A DNA stretch of 64,000 nucleotides from Sclerotinia nivalis. Taxonomy: Eukaryota; Ascomycota; Leotiomycetes; Helotiales; Sclerotiniaceae. Made by a program: the position numbers and the translations under genes. The notes beneath the pieces are model-generated. The model was not told the DNA's origin. It was given only the letters and a program-made list of their open reading frames with translations, and did not search any database. The DNA lies in assembly GCA_029531795.1 (NCBI GenBank), contig JAPEIS010000001.1, forward strand, positions 310,001-374,000, given 5' to 3'. This document shows, piece after piece, positions 46,429 through 58,500 of the stretch; the stretch's first letter is position 1; every line of letters starts with the position of its first letter.

Positions 46429-49400
46429 ATGGCTCACCACGATGAGAAAGGTCCTCATGGAGATGGAGCTTATAGTGAGGTTATTGAGGAGGGTTCCGAT
46501 CTCAAACACCCACATACCGTTCATCGCATTAGAGCTAATTCCTCTATTATGCAACTGAAGAAGATTCTTGGTGAGCAATCAATCTATCAATCATAACCTA
46601 TCTGCCAAACTTCAAAGTCCCTGCAGTATATGCTAATCTAAATCTCTTGTGATCTACAGTGGCCAATCGTGGAGAAATTCGTAAGTTTTCCATCAATCAA
46701 TCCATTTTTGTTTACTGTTGTGTTATGTGACTCAACTAACGTTGTGTAGCTATTCGTGTATGTTATCGTCCAATTGCTTCAAGCTGATAATTGCAGAATG
46801 TGCTGACCCGACTTCCCTGCTCTTCAGATTTTCCGTACAGTAAGTTTGCTTATCCTGTCCTCGATAGCCCTACGTATCCTTTCCAAAAGATTCTATATGC
46901 ATCAAACTGACTCGTCTCTTTTTCTAGGCCCACGAGCTTTCCCTACAAACAGTCGCGGTCTTTAGGTAACACCTTGGCGATAATCATACAATGGATACGT
47001 GGCTGACCGAGTTGATAGTTATGAGGATCGTCTTAGTATGCATAGGCAGAGTGAGTGCAATCTGCGAATTATACACGGTGAAGAGAGGCTGATTATATGG
47101 TGTTACAGAGGCCGATGAAGCATACGTTATCGGCAAGCGGGGTCAATATACGCCGGTTGGTGCATACTTGGCAGGAGACGAAATCATCAAGATTGCTCTT
47201 GAACATGGCGTTCAAATGATACATCCTGGTATGAGAATTGGATTTATCACAATCATCGGGACACCTGTCTAATATTCCATTAGGTTATGGTTTCCTTTCC
47301 GAGAATGCCGAGTTTGCAAGAAATGTTGAAAAGGCTGGACTTATTGTAAGTGGAACATCCATCGTCTTCTACATTTGAGGATTACAGCTCATAATATCCG
47401 CCGTATAGTTCGTTGGTCCTTCCCCAACCGTTATCGATGCTCTTGGAGACAAGGTATCTGCCAGAGAAATTGCTATCAAGGCCGGTGTACCAGTTGTTCC
47501 AGGTACTGAAGGCGCTGTTGCAAAATTTGAGGATGTGAAGAAATTCACCGATGAATTTGGTTTCCCAATCATCATCAAGGCGGCATATGGAGGTGGTGGA
47601 CGTGGTATGCGTGTTGTCCGGCAACAATCAGAACTCGAAGATGCTTTCAACCGTGCCACATCCGAAGCCAAGTCTGCCTTTGGAAACGGAACTGTTTTCG
47701 TGGAGCGATTCCTTGACAAACCAAAGCATATCGAGGTACAACTTTTAGGAGACAACCACGGAAACATTGTTCACTTGTACGAGCGTGACTGTTCCGTACA
47801 ACGAAGACATCAAAAGGTGGTAGAAATTGCACCAGCTAAGGATCTTCCACAAGAAGTTAGGGATAATCTCTTGAATGATGCTGTCAAACTTGCCAAGTCG
47901 GTCAACTACCGTAACGCAGGAACAGCTGAATTCTTGGTTGATCAACAGAACCGATACTACTTTATTGAAATCAATCCACGTATTCAAGTCGAGCATACCA
48001 TCACGGAAGAGATCACTGGAATTGATCTTATTGCAGCACAAATTCAAATCGCTGCAGGTGCAACACTTTCTCAATTGGGTCTTACACAAGATCGCATTTC
48101 TACCAGAGGTTTTGCTATTCAATGTCGTATCACCACAGAAGATCCTGCGCAGGGATTCTCACCAGATACTGGAAAGATTGAGGTCTATCGTTCAGCTGGT
48201 GGTAACGGAGTTCGTCTTGATGGTGGTAATGGATTCGCTGGCGCAGTTATTACTCCTCATTATGACAGGTTCGTAATGGTTCTCTCATTTCCCTCCAACA
48301 TCCATCCTTGATAAGCAATGACTGACTCGATATATAACAGCATGTTAGTCAAGTGTACATGTCAAGGATCTACCTATGAGATTGCTCGAAGAAAGGTTCT
48401 TCGTGCCTTGATCGAATTCCGTATCCGTGGTGTTAAGACTAACATTCCTTTCTTGGCTACTTTACTTACCCATCCTACCTTCATCGAAGGCAACTGCTGG
48501 ACCACATTCATCGACGATACCCCTGAACTGTTCGATTTGGTCGGTAGTCAAAATCGTGCCCAGAAGTTGTTGGCTTATCTTGGAGATGTTGCTGTCAATG
48601 GCAGTAGCATTAAGGGTCAAATAGGAGAGCCAAAATTCAAGGGCGAAATCATCATGCCAGAACTCTTTGATGAGAGCGGAAAGAAGATCGATACCTCTGT
48701 ACCATGCAAAAAGGGATGGAGAAACATCCTTCTTGAAGAAGGTCCTGAAGCATTCGTCAAGGCTGTCAGAGCAAACAAGGGATGTCTTCTCATGGACACA
48801 ACATGGCGTGATGCCCATCAATCGCTTCTTGCCACTCGTGTTCGAACAGTTGATCTTTTGAACATTGCAAAGGAGACAAGCCACGCTTACAGCAACTTGT
48901 TCAGTTTGGAATGTTGGGGTGGAGCTACTTTCGACGTTGCCATGCGTTTCCTTTACGAAGATCCATGGGACAGACTCCGAAAGATGAGAAAGCTTGTTCC
49001 AAACATTCCATTCCAAATGTTGTTGCGTGGAGCCAACGGTGTTGCTTACTCTTCCTTGCCCGATAACGCTATATTTCACTTCTGTGAGCAAGCAAAGAAG
49101 CATGGTGTCGATATTTTCAGAGTTTTCGATGCTTTGAATGACATTGAACAACTCGAGGTTGGTATCAAGGCTGTACACAAGGCCGGTGGTGTTGTTGAAG
49201 GAACTATTTGTTATTCAGGTTAGTGATTTATCCACTGTGATACGGTTACCGAGTACTAACTTCTAAATTAGGCGACAGTACGTACTCCCCAATGCCCAAC
49301 TCTGTTGGGATGTTTCATTCCCTATTTTTTAATTTCGTTTCTTCACTTTTGATATATCTATAACCCCGCCCCCCTTTTTCTTTCGCCCGTTCTCCTCCCC

Positions 49401-51506
49401 TTACTCTGAAGAACCCTTGAATTGTCCATAGCCGTTGCGACATCGAAGAGTTCTACTAAAGGAGGAATTCCTTTCCTTTTAAGGGTGTTCTCAACTGTTC
49501 ATGGCAAATTGGACATTTAATCCCTTCATGAGATTAAAAATATTTCCTCCTTCTGGAGTGCCTTCTCAATTGTACACCTTAGTCCGAACATTGAGAGTTC
49601 TGTGGGACGGGCAATGTTACATCCACCTAAAGGGTCTTTTCAAATACTGAAATTATCTTGGACATTGAAAACCTTCATGGGGTTGAAAGAATTCTTCTCC
49701 GCCTGAAGCATTTTTTCAATTAACATTAGTTCGGACATTGAAGAACTCAGTTGGAAAATAGCGCTTTGGCTCTCCATTTTCTTTCGTTGGAGCATCTTTT
49801 TCGATTTTTGATATGAAGTTGGACATTGAAGTCTTTTCAATTGTCGATAACATTTCAGATATTGAAAAGCTTTATGACGTGATAGCTTTGCTTTCTTCAT
49901 TTTTCTTTCCAAACCCCTTCATAATAACAATTACTGACTAACTCTTGCTCTAGTGTTGAACCCAGCAAAGAAGTACAACTTGGAATACTACTTGTCTTTG
50001 GCTGAAAAGTTGGTGGACCTTAAGATTCACATCTTGGGTGTTAAGGACATGGCTGGTGTTCTGAAACCAAGAGCTGCTACCTTGTTGATTGGAGCCCTTC
50101 GCAAGAAGTACCCAGATCTTCCAATTCACGTTCACACTCACGATTCTGCCGGTACTGGTGTTGCATCTATGGTTGCTTCCGCTAATGCAGGTGCTGATGT
50201 TGTTGACACCGCTACTGATAGTTTGTCTGGCATGACATCTCAACCAAGTGTTGGAGCTCTGCTTGCTTCTTTGGAGGGTTCAGAACTTTATCCAGAGTTG
50301 AACGTTCACCATGTTCGAGCCATTGATACATACTGGTCCCAACTCCGTCTGTTGTATTCGCCTTTCGAAGCCCATCTTAGTAAGTACAATCAGTTGTTTC
50401 ACATTACACTCCCAGATTTCAAACTCCTGTTCTATGGCAATTGCTGACTTTTCGAAGCTGGACCCGACAGCGACGTGTACGAGCATGAGATCCCAGGTGG
50501 TCAATTGACCAACATGATGTTCCAAGCATCTCAACTTGGTCTTGGTGCTCAATGGGCCGAAACAAAGAAAGCTTACGAGCAAGCCAACGACTTACTTGGT
50601 GATATTGTCAAGGTCACTCCAACATCTAAGGTTGTTGGTGATTTGGCACAATTCATGGTTTCCAACAAACTCGACTTTGATTCTGTTCAAGCTAGAGCTA
50701 GTGAATTGGACTTCCCAGGTTCCGTTTTGGAGTTCTTTGAAGGTTTGATGGGTCAACCATACGGCGGTTTCCCAGAACCGTTGAGAACTAACGCTCTCCG
50801 TGGCCGACGCAAGCTTGATAAGCGCCCTGGTCTTTACCTTGACCCACTCGATTTGGCTAAAATTAAGAAAGATATCCATTCCAAGTGGGGCAGCGTCACT
50901 GAGTGTGATGTTGCAAGTTACGCCATGTACCCCAAGGTCTTTGATGATTACCGAAAATTCATTCAAAAGTTCGGTGATTTGAGTGTCCTTCCAACTAGAT
51001 ACTTCCTCACAAAACCAGAAATTGGTGAGGAATTTCATGTTGAGTTGGAGAAGGGTAAGGTTTTGATCTTGAAGCTTCTTGCTGTTGGTCCATTGTCAGA
51101 TACCACTGGACAGAGAGAGGTCTTTTACGAGATGAACGGTGAAGTTCGACAAGTTACTGTTGATGATAACAAGGCAGCTGTTGAGAACACAAGTAGACCA
51201 AAGGCTGATCCAGGAGATTCAAGCCAAGTTGGAGCTCCTATGGCAGGTGTGGTTGTTGAGTTGAGAGTTAAGGATGGTGGTGAGGTTAAGAAGGGTGATC
51301 CTCTTGCTGTTTTGAGTGCTATGAAGATGGTGAGTTTTTCCTCCGAGTCGCCATTATTGATGGAATGAATTATGTACTAATCATGAATGTAGGAAATGGT
51401 TATCTCTGCACCGCATGCTGGCAAGGTCAGCAGTATGCAAATCAAGGAGGGAGATTCGGTTGGTGGTTCCGATCTCATCTGTAAAATCGTTAAAGCAGGC
51501 GAGTAA
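46429..51506 (+). CDS. pyc: pyruvate carboxylase, 1196 aa
   Basis: Fourteen exons sum to 1197 codons: 46429-46570, 46660-46680, 46750-46757, 46828-46839, 46928-46965, 47019-47050, 47109-47228, 47284-47345, 47409-48268, 48341-49218, 49272-49277, 49954-50379, 50458-51329, 51393-51506. The cytosolic fungal enzyme carboxylates pyruvate to oxaloacetate for anaplerosis and gluconeogenesis. The biotin carboxylase half shows ANRGEIPIRIFR, the ATP-grasp loop [26 protein letters not shown] and [15 protein letters not shown]. The carboxyltransferase half shows [18 protein letters not shown] and [10 protein letters not shown]. The biotinyl domain carries SAMKMEM with the acceptor Lys at ~1158. No mitochondrial presequence is seen. 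Exons of 8, 12 and 6 nt are needed to keep the frame and the family sequence. Confidence 0.97.
49278..49953 (+). repeat. 676-nt PYC intron made of decayed ~74-bp tandem repeats
   Basis: The sequence between the 6-nt micro-exon and exon 12 repeats a loose unit that starts (g/a)gacattgaa, carries cttcatg..tt(g)aaa and a tttctcc segment, and ends tttcaatt. About six or seven diverged units run from ~49,437 to ~49,900. It behaves as an ordinary GT-AG intron with branch tgactaact and acceptor ctctag. Confidence 0.7.
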
Positions 51507-51922
51507 AGAGCGAATGCGACTTTGGAGCGGTTATTATGATATCAGTTGTTGGTAGCGTTGATGGAATGAATGGATTATGATTGCTGGGTCTGAAAGTTAT
51601 TGCTTGGTAGGACCATGAATTGTACCTACCTTTATAGAATCATGAATGATTTTTAACAATTTTGGTGATGGTGCTGTTGAGATCTCCGATTTGGTTGTGA
51701 ACAAGAGCGAATGATTACAAGCTGTTCCTCGTAATCTTCACTCACACCCCTCCTCTAAAGCTTTTATAAAATAGGTCATTGGTTCTTCAAAGCTCAATAT
51801 GCCACTGGCAGGCAGGGTCCGGATTCTTCACGCACACCTTTTCATATGGTGTGGTCAGGTCAGCTAGACATTAAAATCAAGAAAATTCTCCCCAAGACAA
51901 GTAAGCAGTTTGAGAGAAGAGA

Positions 51923-51952
51923 TTATGGTTCGTAGGGAGATGTGCAACCAAA
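51923..51952 (+). repeat. two-box motif copy 1
   Basis: ATGGTTCGT, nine bases (agggagatg), then TGCAAC. Downstream flank similarity to copies 2 and 3 is weak (tggatgggttcattggggtt). Confidence 0.75.
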
Positions 51953-52524
51953 TATGTGGATTTCTGATGGATGGGTTCATTGGGGTTGGTTGGGAAAGGG
52001 GGGGAGGGTTTAGAGAAGGTGGGGGGGTTGGGTTTTAGATGTATAGTATTGGGTTTTAATTGATTAGGGTGCTATTGAGGAAGGTGAGGATGGAGGTGGT
52101 GGATGTGAAGGGTGAAGGGTGAAGGCGAGAGGATGAAGGAGGGAGGTGGGATGAAGGGGAGGTGGGGGTGATAGCTCGGTTTTGGTTTTGGTTTAGTTTA
52201 TGTATATTGTTGTGTATATATATATGTATATGTATATCCATTTGATTTTAGATTTATCGGGATTAGAGATTCATTGGTGGAGGAGAGGAAGAAAGGTAGA
52301 AAGATAGAAAAGAAGGGAAGAAGGGAATAAAGAAGATGGAGGAAGAAAGGGAGAAAAGAAGAGGAGAGGATATGGAATTTTAGATATTCAATACTTATTT
52401 GATATTAGAGTAGTATATTAGTATATTGTCAAGAAAGACGAGGGCGATAAGATTAGCGAAAGAGGAAGAATAGAAGGGTAAAAGTATTGATATTAGGGGG
52501 GTTAGGGGAGATTAAGTAATATTT

Positions 52525-52566
52525 GATTTATATATATATATATATATATATATCTCTCTCTCTCTT
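52525..52566. repeat. TA / TC microsatellite
   Basis: A run of about eleven TA units passes directly into TC units. Confidence 0.9.
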
Positions 52567-52994
52567 TCTTGGAAATGTATAATAAATGAGAGGGGGTTTC
52601 TCTGCGCGAGGGAGGAGAGTAGGAAAATAGACTAACAGTTACCTTGAGGTTTTATAACCTCGCTCGATTTAGATTTAACCTTATGGTTTGTGGGTGCTTG
52701 TGCAATGAATTGAATTGATAATGGGGAATTTGGAGATTTTGAGAGATTGGGTGTGAGACGTGCAACTTTTGACATAATTTACCTTTGTAAGAATAGAAAA
52801 TATAAGTCAGATTTCCGTATAAACTTGAAGCTAGTCGAGACTCGAGAGGGAAGTTGGAAACAAGGTTGGCACTGCATGGGAGTTGGATCTTGAAAAGATG
52901 TGGAGATCAAGGTCAGCTCCTCCTCATAATTTATTTAGCAATCTTTCTTTCTTGATAAAGAATAAAGGATAAAGGATGAGATGAGAGCTAAAGT

Positions 52995-53024
52995 TTATGG
53001 TTCGTCAACAGACGTGCAACAAAA
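52995..53024 (+). repeat. two-box motif copy 2
   Basis: ATGGTTCGT, nine bases (caacagacg), then TGCAACAAAA. The following ~110 nt resemble those after copy 3 at low identity (ggggttag.gttggttaggg). Confidence 0.8.
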
Positions 53025-53314
53025 TGACAAAAGTCTTTTGGGACATTGTGGTTGGATCTGCGATGATATTTTTGATGTATGCTTTTGTGAATGGGGTTAG
53101 GGTTGGTTAGGGTTTGAAATTTAAAGTTTGAGGGAGAGAGGCGAGCGAGTTAGGCTTGTGAGATTGGGGTGGAATGCGGGGCGTGGGCTATTTATATATC
53201 TTTCTTGTTTTTCTGTTTTTCTGCCTTCAGCTATGTATGAATGATATACGAAGTAGACTCTTTTTTTTTTAACTCGTGAGTCGTCGTAATGATTGAATCC
53301 TTCAAGCTAGAAAT

Positions 53315-53344
53315 TTATGGTTCGTTCGTAGATATGCAACAAAA
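53315..53344 (+). repeat. two-box motif copy 3
   Basis: ATGGTTCGT, nine bases (tcgtagata), then TGCAACAAAA, preceded by aaattt as in copies 2 and 4. Confidence 0.8.
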
Positions 53345-53820
53345 GATTTAAATCGCGACTTAGAGATGGAGATTGGATGGTGATATAGGCCTAGTATGCA
53401 TTATCTGATGCATATTCTTATGAAGAGGGTTAGTTGGGGTTTAAATTGAGTTTGGAGGAGGGAGGGAGGATGAGCTAGGTATCTAATTAGGAACTTGGGG
53501 AATTATATTACTTGAGTAGCTTGTTTGTGTGGGAATCTTGATTTGTTGGTAGATGGATGTGTAATGATGGTTTTGGGGGTGATTTTTAATATCTATCTAT
53601 TGATCTTTTTCTGGAGAATTTTTGGGAGATTATTTCGTAAGGAGTGTGATGTGATATTTGATATAAATTCCAGCTTGGAGAGGTGAGGGATATAAGGGAT
53701 AGAATGAATGGAGGGAGGTGTGGAGATTGATTCACCAATAAGCTCAGCCATCTATCTACCTCCCTATCCAGCTCCTCATAAATCCTTCTACTCATTTACC
53801 GATCCTGCAAATGACAAAAT

Positions 53821-53850
53821 TTCATGGTTCGTCAGTAGATATGCAACAAT
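53821..53850 (+). repeat. two-box motif copy 4
   Basis: ATGGTTCGT, nine bases (cagtagata), then TGCAACAA. Confidence 0.8.
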
Positions 53851-53873
53851 TCCGTCAGTAAAATTCTCAGAGC

Positions 53874-53901
53874 TCATGGTTGGTTTGACGATGTGCAACA
53901 T
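53874..53901 (+). repeat. two-box motif copy 5 (one box mismatch)
   Basis: ATGGTTGGT, nine bases (ttgacgatg), then TGCAAC, only ~25 nt after copy 4. The first box differs at one base. Looser relatives occur near 52,748 (tgggtgtgagacgtgcaac) and 54,320 (tattggttttgcgatatgcaac). Confidence 0.65.
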
Positions 53902-54069
53902 TTGATGTAGGTTTGTTAAGCTTATTTCCTCACCGTGGAGAGTGATGGAGATGGATGTTATGTATGTGAGTGGAGTGGAAATGGAGTGGGCATTTGGGCG
54001 GAGCTGAAATGCCTCGGATACATTTATTCGTTTTTTCTTTTGTTATTTGTTTGCGATTGATGTTGCGAT

Positions 54070-54112
54070 AAATTAAATCGAATAAATCGAATAAATCGAA
54101 TAAATTGAATCC
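54070..54112. repeat. 9-bp tandem repeat (gaataaatc)
   Basis: Four tandem units of gaataaatc, the last one slightly changed (gaataaattgaat). Confidence 0.85.
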
Positions 54113-54849
54113 ATAGATATAATTCAATAGAAACTTTTCTTTCTTCGATTAAGAGCTATACAATAAAATATAAATGAAATCATTATATAAATAAACAAAT
54201 ACATACCATACCGTACACAAAAAGAATCCAAAAAAGCGGTAAAACAATCCCTCCCTCCGCTCCTTCGAATCCTTTCATTCTATTCATTCCAATTTCCCAT
54301 CATTCCATTTCATCAACATGTATTGGTTTTGCGATATGCAACAAAACATCCACTTCAATCCACTGCAATCCACTCGAATGAATCCACTAGAAATCCCAGA
54401 AATCCCTAAGGTTATCCAATCTAATCTAATTTAGGATACGATAGAGTATTATCTATCGAGAATATGGATCGGATATCAAGAATAACAGGATTGGATAAAA
54501 AGTATGAAATAATACGAGATGCAATATATTTGATATAGAGATAGGGATTCGGGGATTGGATGGAAGGGTAATACAGGATGTGAACAATGAATGGATGTGT
54601 AATATTTTGTTCTGTGATTTATATATAACGATACGAGAGAGGGTTTTATTTTTTTGATCAGGAGGCAGGCGGACGTTTTTGGGTTTTTGGTTTTGATGGT
54701 GGTGTCTGGTGTCTGGTGTATGGTGTGGCTAGGGTGGGTGGGCTCCACACGCACTTTTTTGTGAGCGTGATGAGGATGGATGATGATGGAGGAGACGAAT
54801 GAGATGGGAGATGAGAGTGGGAAATGTGAATAGAAATTTGAATATGAAT

Positions 54850-54881
54850 TTGTGTGTGTGCGTGTGTGTGTGTGTGTGTGA
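54850..54881. repeat. GT microsatellite
   Basis: About fifteen GT units interrupted by one GC unit. Confidence 0.9.
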
Positions 54882-54992
54882 CTGATTACCTAGGAAATAT
54901 GCGTTGTGGTCAATTAATTTTGGTGGTTATAATTGGATGATTGGGTGGATGGATATAACGATGAGTATTGGGATTGTGAAGAGGGAGGAGAA

Positions 54993-55235
54993 GATTTTAT
55001 ATGTAAGATTGTATAAGTATATAATCACAAATCGTATCGATTTGAATAGAGAACTTTGAAGGCGGATACAAATAGAGGGTAGAGCTAGGAATTGTAGGTT
55101 GACTGATTGGTTGGGGAAGATTTTATATGTATATCATCACAAACCGTATCGATTTGGATAGCTTTCTCAAAATTTTACAGGCAGATCCAATTTAATGGTT
55201 GTTCTATAGGGTTTGTGGATTGACTGAGTGGTTCG
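54993..55235. repeat. two ~120-nt imperfect direct repeats, each with a CAAATCG-type palindrome
   Basis: Both copies begin gattttatatgta, carry atcacaaa(t/c)cgtatcgatttg(a/g)atag, then a gcggata/gcagatc segment, and end ttgactga(t/g)tggtt. In copy 1 the arms CAAATCG and CGATTTG pair perfectly around tat. Confidence 0.75.
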
Positions 55236-55556
55236 TTATAAATATTGTTGTATTGTGAGACTCACATTTCAAGAGATGGATTTTAATACCGGTAGCTGAT
55301 GAAGATACGGATGGATACAAAGATAAGTGTAAGGGGATAGATAGGCCTTGAGATATATACACATTCATGTATAATATTCTGGGGGATAATTTCTTTTATA
55401 TAAAATACATGAAAGATAGCGTATCCAACTCCCATTTCCTGCTCTCCTCAACCTAGATTCATCTCACTCCACTATAAACAATATACATTAGCATATCTTC
55501 TCATAGCACATCCCCATCTCCATATCCCATTCCATCTCCCATCCCACCCTCAAAAA

Positions 55557-58500
55557 TCAAAATAAACTCACCCTCTCAACCGGACAAACAACCTCCTCCC
55601 ACGCCTCCAGCACATCAAAACCCATCCCCAACAAAACATCCCTATCACCACCCACAACCCAATTCAACACCACCCCCTTACCATCCCCCTTATTTTTATT
55701 TTGTCGAATACTCAACATGACTAAACCCTGTAGAATCATTTCTCTCTGCGCGTTATTCGATGGGATGATCGGGGCTAGGATTCCTCCTACAGTATTTCCA
55801 TTTTCATTTCCATTTTCATTTCCTTCTCTATTGTCTTCTTTTTCTTTACCTTTTCCATTATTGGAGCTTGTGTGAGAATTGGAATTCGAGTTGGAATTAG
55901 AATGAGAATACGAAGAAGGAGAAGAAGAAAGTACAGGCATCCAGCGCGAAAGAAGTGTATCGGAACGAGATATAATAATGGTACCTACGAGCGAACCATC
56001 GATAGGTGATTTAGCACGTACGATACCGCAGGATTTGGGATCCATGATGGCGAGATTATAGATACTATGAATTTCGACACTTGACGAATGAGTTTGCACG
56101 AAATCGAGGACTTGGGTTGCGGAGTTTGATGGGCCGTGGATTAAATCGAATTGGAGGGATACGCGCTGGATGGTTGCTAGTAAACCTTCTGGAGGTGTCC
56201 AAAGTGCGAGGTTCCGGATTATTAATGTGTAGAGAAATCGGGGGGATAAGACGTCCCAGCCATTTGTTGCGAACCAGCGTTTGAGACGTGCGCCTTCTGT
56301 GAGATCGCTCATGGGGATACCGAGGTAGATAGCTGGGAGGGTAGAACCTAGTTGGAGGTGGGTGATGTTGGGTTTTTGGAGGAGATGACGGAGAGCGCGT
56401 TGGTGGAGGGAGTGTCCGATTGAGAGGTTGCGTTTGGAGGGGTCTACGAAGAGGGTAGAGATAGTGCCGGTGTGAGTGCTTGGGGAGTAGTTGGTGGAGC
56501 AGAATCCGAAGAGTGCTTGAGTACTGCTGTTGCGGACGACATAGTGAGATTCTTCGAGTGGGGTGTGGTTTGATGCGGGTGGCTGGAAAGGAAAAAAGTG
56601 TTAGTGGTTTTAATATGTATGTGTAGATGTGGAATCCTATGTGTTATGAAAAGCACTGGAATAAACATACCAATTCGAATGAATCTGCTGTTGCACCAGC
56701 TAATGCAGTTTGTTGGTTCGGCGGTGTAGTTTTTTCAATAGATGAAATGAGCGCTTGAAGACCCCTCGCATCTCTATCTCTATCATAACTCTCCACCAAC
56801 CAATGCTGTCTCGATTTTTGTACTTTCTTACTTTTCCTAAGTGTACCAGGTAATGTTCCTTGAGGAACAAAATCACCAAATAATGCCCTCACCAATGCTT
56901 TCATAGCTGTCTCCGTAAAATCAAAAGTACAAACATATGTTCCAATACTTTTATCCATAGCAAAATCATAAGGAGAACTGACAGAAACCACAATTAACGA
57001 TTTCTTCTTGCCAGCTGAACTAAGCATTGAACACATCATGGCGACATGTTTTGTAAATCCATTTTGATATAAATTTCGTGTTGCATCAGCTGTTATGATG
57101 ATAATGGTTCCTGCTCTATTGATCAAATTTTCATGAACAGGTCGAACACCATTTGCGGTATATGATGTATGAAGTAGCCTTCCGTGTCTTTGACGTGCTA
57201 AAGCTCTTCCTAATTCTCGAAATACTCCTTCACCACTCATGATTGATGATCTGTGTGATTTTTCAGACTCGTTATTGGTAGATTTTGAATTTTCGTTACT
57301 GAGAGTTGCGGTTGATGCAGGTAATGGTTTTACCAAAGGCGTGAGAAGGAGAAGATCATCATCATCCTCGGAATAACTATTCGACAGTGGGAGTAGATGA
57401 CCTTTATCTCTCATGATAGTTATTGAGTGATCGTATGCTTTAGTCGATAGAGCGAGATGACTGGGATGTAAAGATGCCAGATGGCTGATTCCCGGAGGGT
57501 TTAAAGCTTTAGCCCAAGATGTGCATTGTGATTTGACCCTGAGTACTCGTTTCAGAGACAGATTGATACGTTCTCTAGAAATCATGTCGTTTTCGAGACC
57601 GAGTTTTAATCCTGCAATGGCTTCTCGTTGAACAGAGTAAGAACGACATAGAAGAACCATATCACATCCAGCTTCTACCGCCATAACTGTACCACCTCTG
57701 ACTCCGATATCATGACTTAATGCTTCCATTTCAAGACATTCGGAAACAACTACACCATTGAATCCAAGGTCGTTACGTAGGAGATCATCCACAACTTGGT
57801 CACTAAGACAAGCGTGCATAACATTCATTCCTATCCATTGTTAATGATGCCACTCATTAATGCAAAGGGTAAACAAACCAGCATTTGCTATAGCACAGCC
57901 ACCAACCATTATAGAATCCATTCCTTCACGAATAGCATTTCGAAATGGAACAAGAGCACCAAGACTTAATTGTTCAAGAGTCTCTGTAATGATGGGCATA
58001 TCAAGAGACGACCCTAGGAAATCTAAGTTTCCATAAGATGGAAAATGTTTTCCACAGGTAGCGATTCCGGCATCCTTATAGCCATTCATAGCAGCAATAC
58101 CATATTGAGAGACTTCTTGAGGATCGTCCCCAGTCGCTCTCACGCCTAAAGGTTGATAACGAGCATTTGTCAGAACATCAAGACAAGGGCCCATAATCAT
58201 ATTAACTCCAACTGCTGATAGCTCTTTGGCTGTAGCATTAGCAACTTCGTATGCAAGCTCAGGAGATCCTGTTGCTGCCATTCCCATCGCACTGGGAAAT
58301 TGACAGATATAATCTTCATCGAAAAGACTATTGACGCCCCCATTTTCTTGATCAAGAGCAATGATTAAAGGCACTAGATGTCCGGCTTGATGAGCGATCG
58401 TTTGAAGCTCCTGTACTAGATTTGCTGTCTCGCGGGCAGCTACTCAAGTTAACGTCTGCTTTTGAGAAAGCTTGAAGAACAACAACATCATATGAAAGCA

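Larger units (their letters stand above)
51507..55556. other. 4-kb non-coding region with repeated two-box motif
   Basis: This lies between the 3' ends of PYC and of the GH3-GNAT gene, which are convergent. No conserved protein is encoded. It holds the two-box motif copies (51,923-54,345), a TA/TC microsatellite (~52,525-52,566), a 9-bp gaataaatc repeat (~54,070-54,112), a GT microsatellite (~54,850-54,881), and two ~120-nt direct repeats (54,993-55,235). Purine-rich blocks (gggagg, gagggg) are common on the plus strand. Confidence 0.6.

Noticed and set aside
48462..49178. 238-codon ORF antisense to pyruvate carboxylase.
   Set aside because: It is a shadow of a highly conserved exon.
52997..53110. 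38-codon ORF starting MVRQQTCNKMTKVFWDIVVG with a hydrophobic stretch, starting at motif copy 2.
   Set aside because: The equivalent frames at copies 3 and 4 hit TAG within five codons and those at copies 1 and 5 give unrelated peptides, so the boxes are not conserved as coding sequence.
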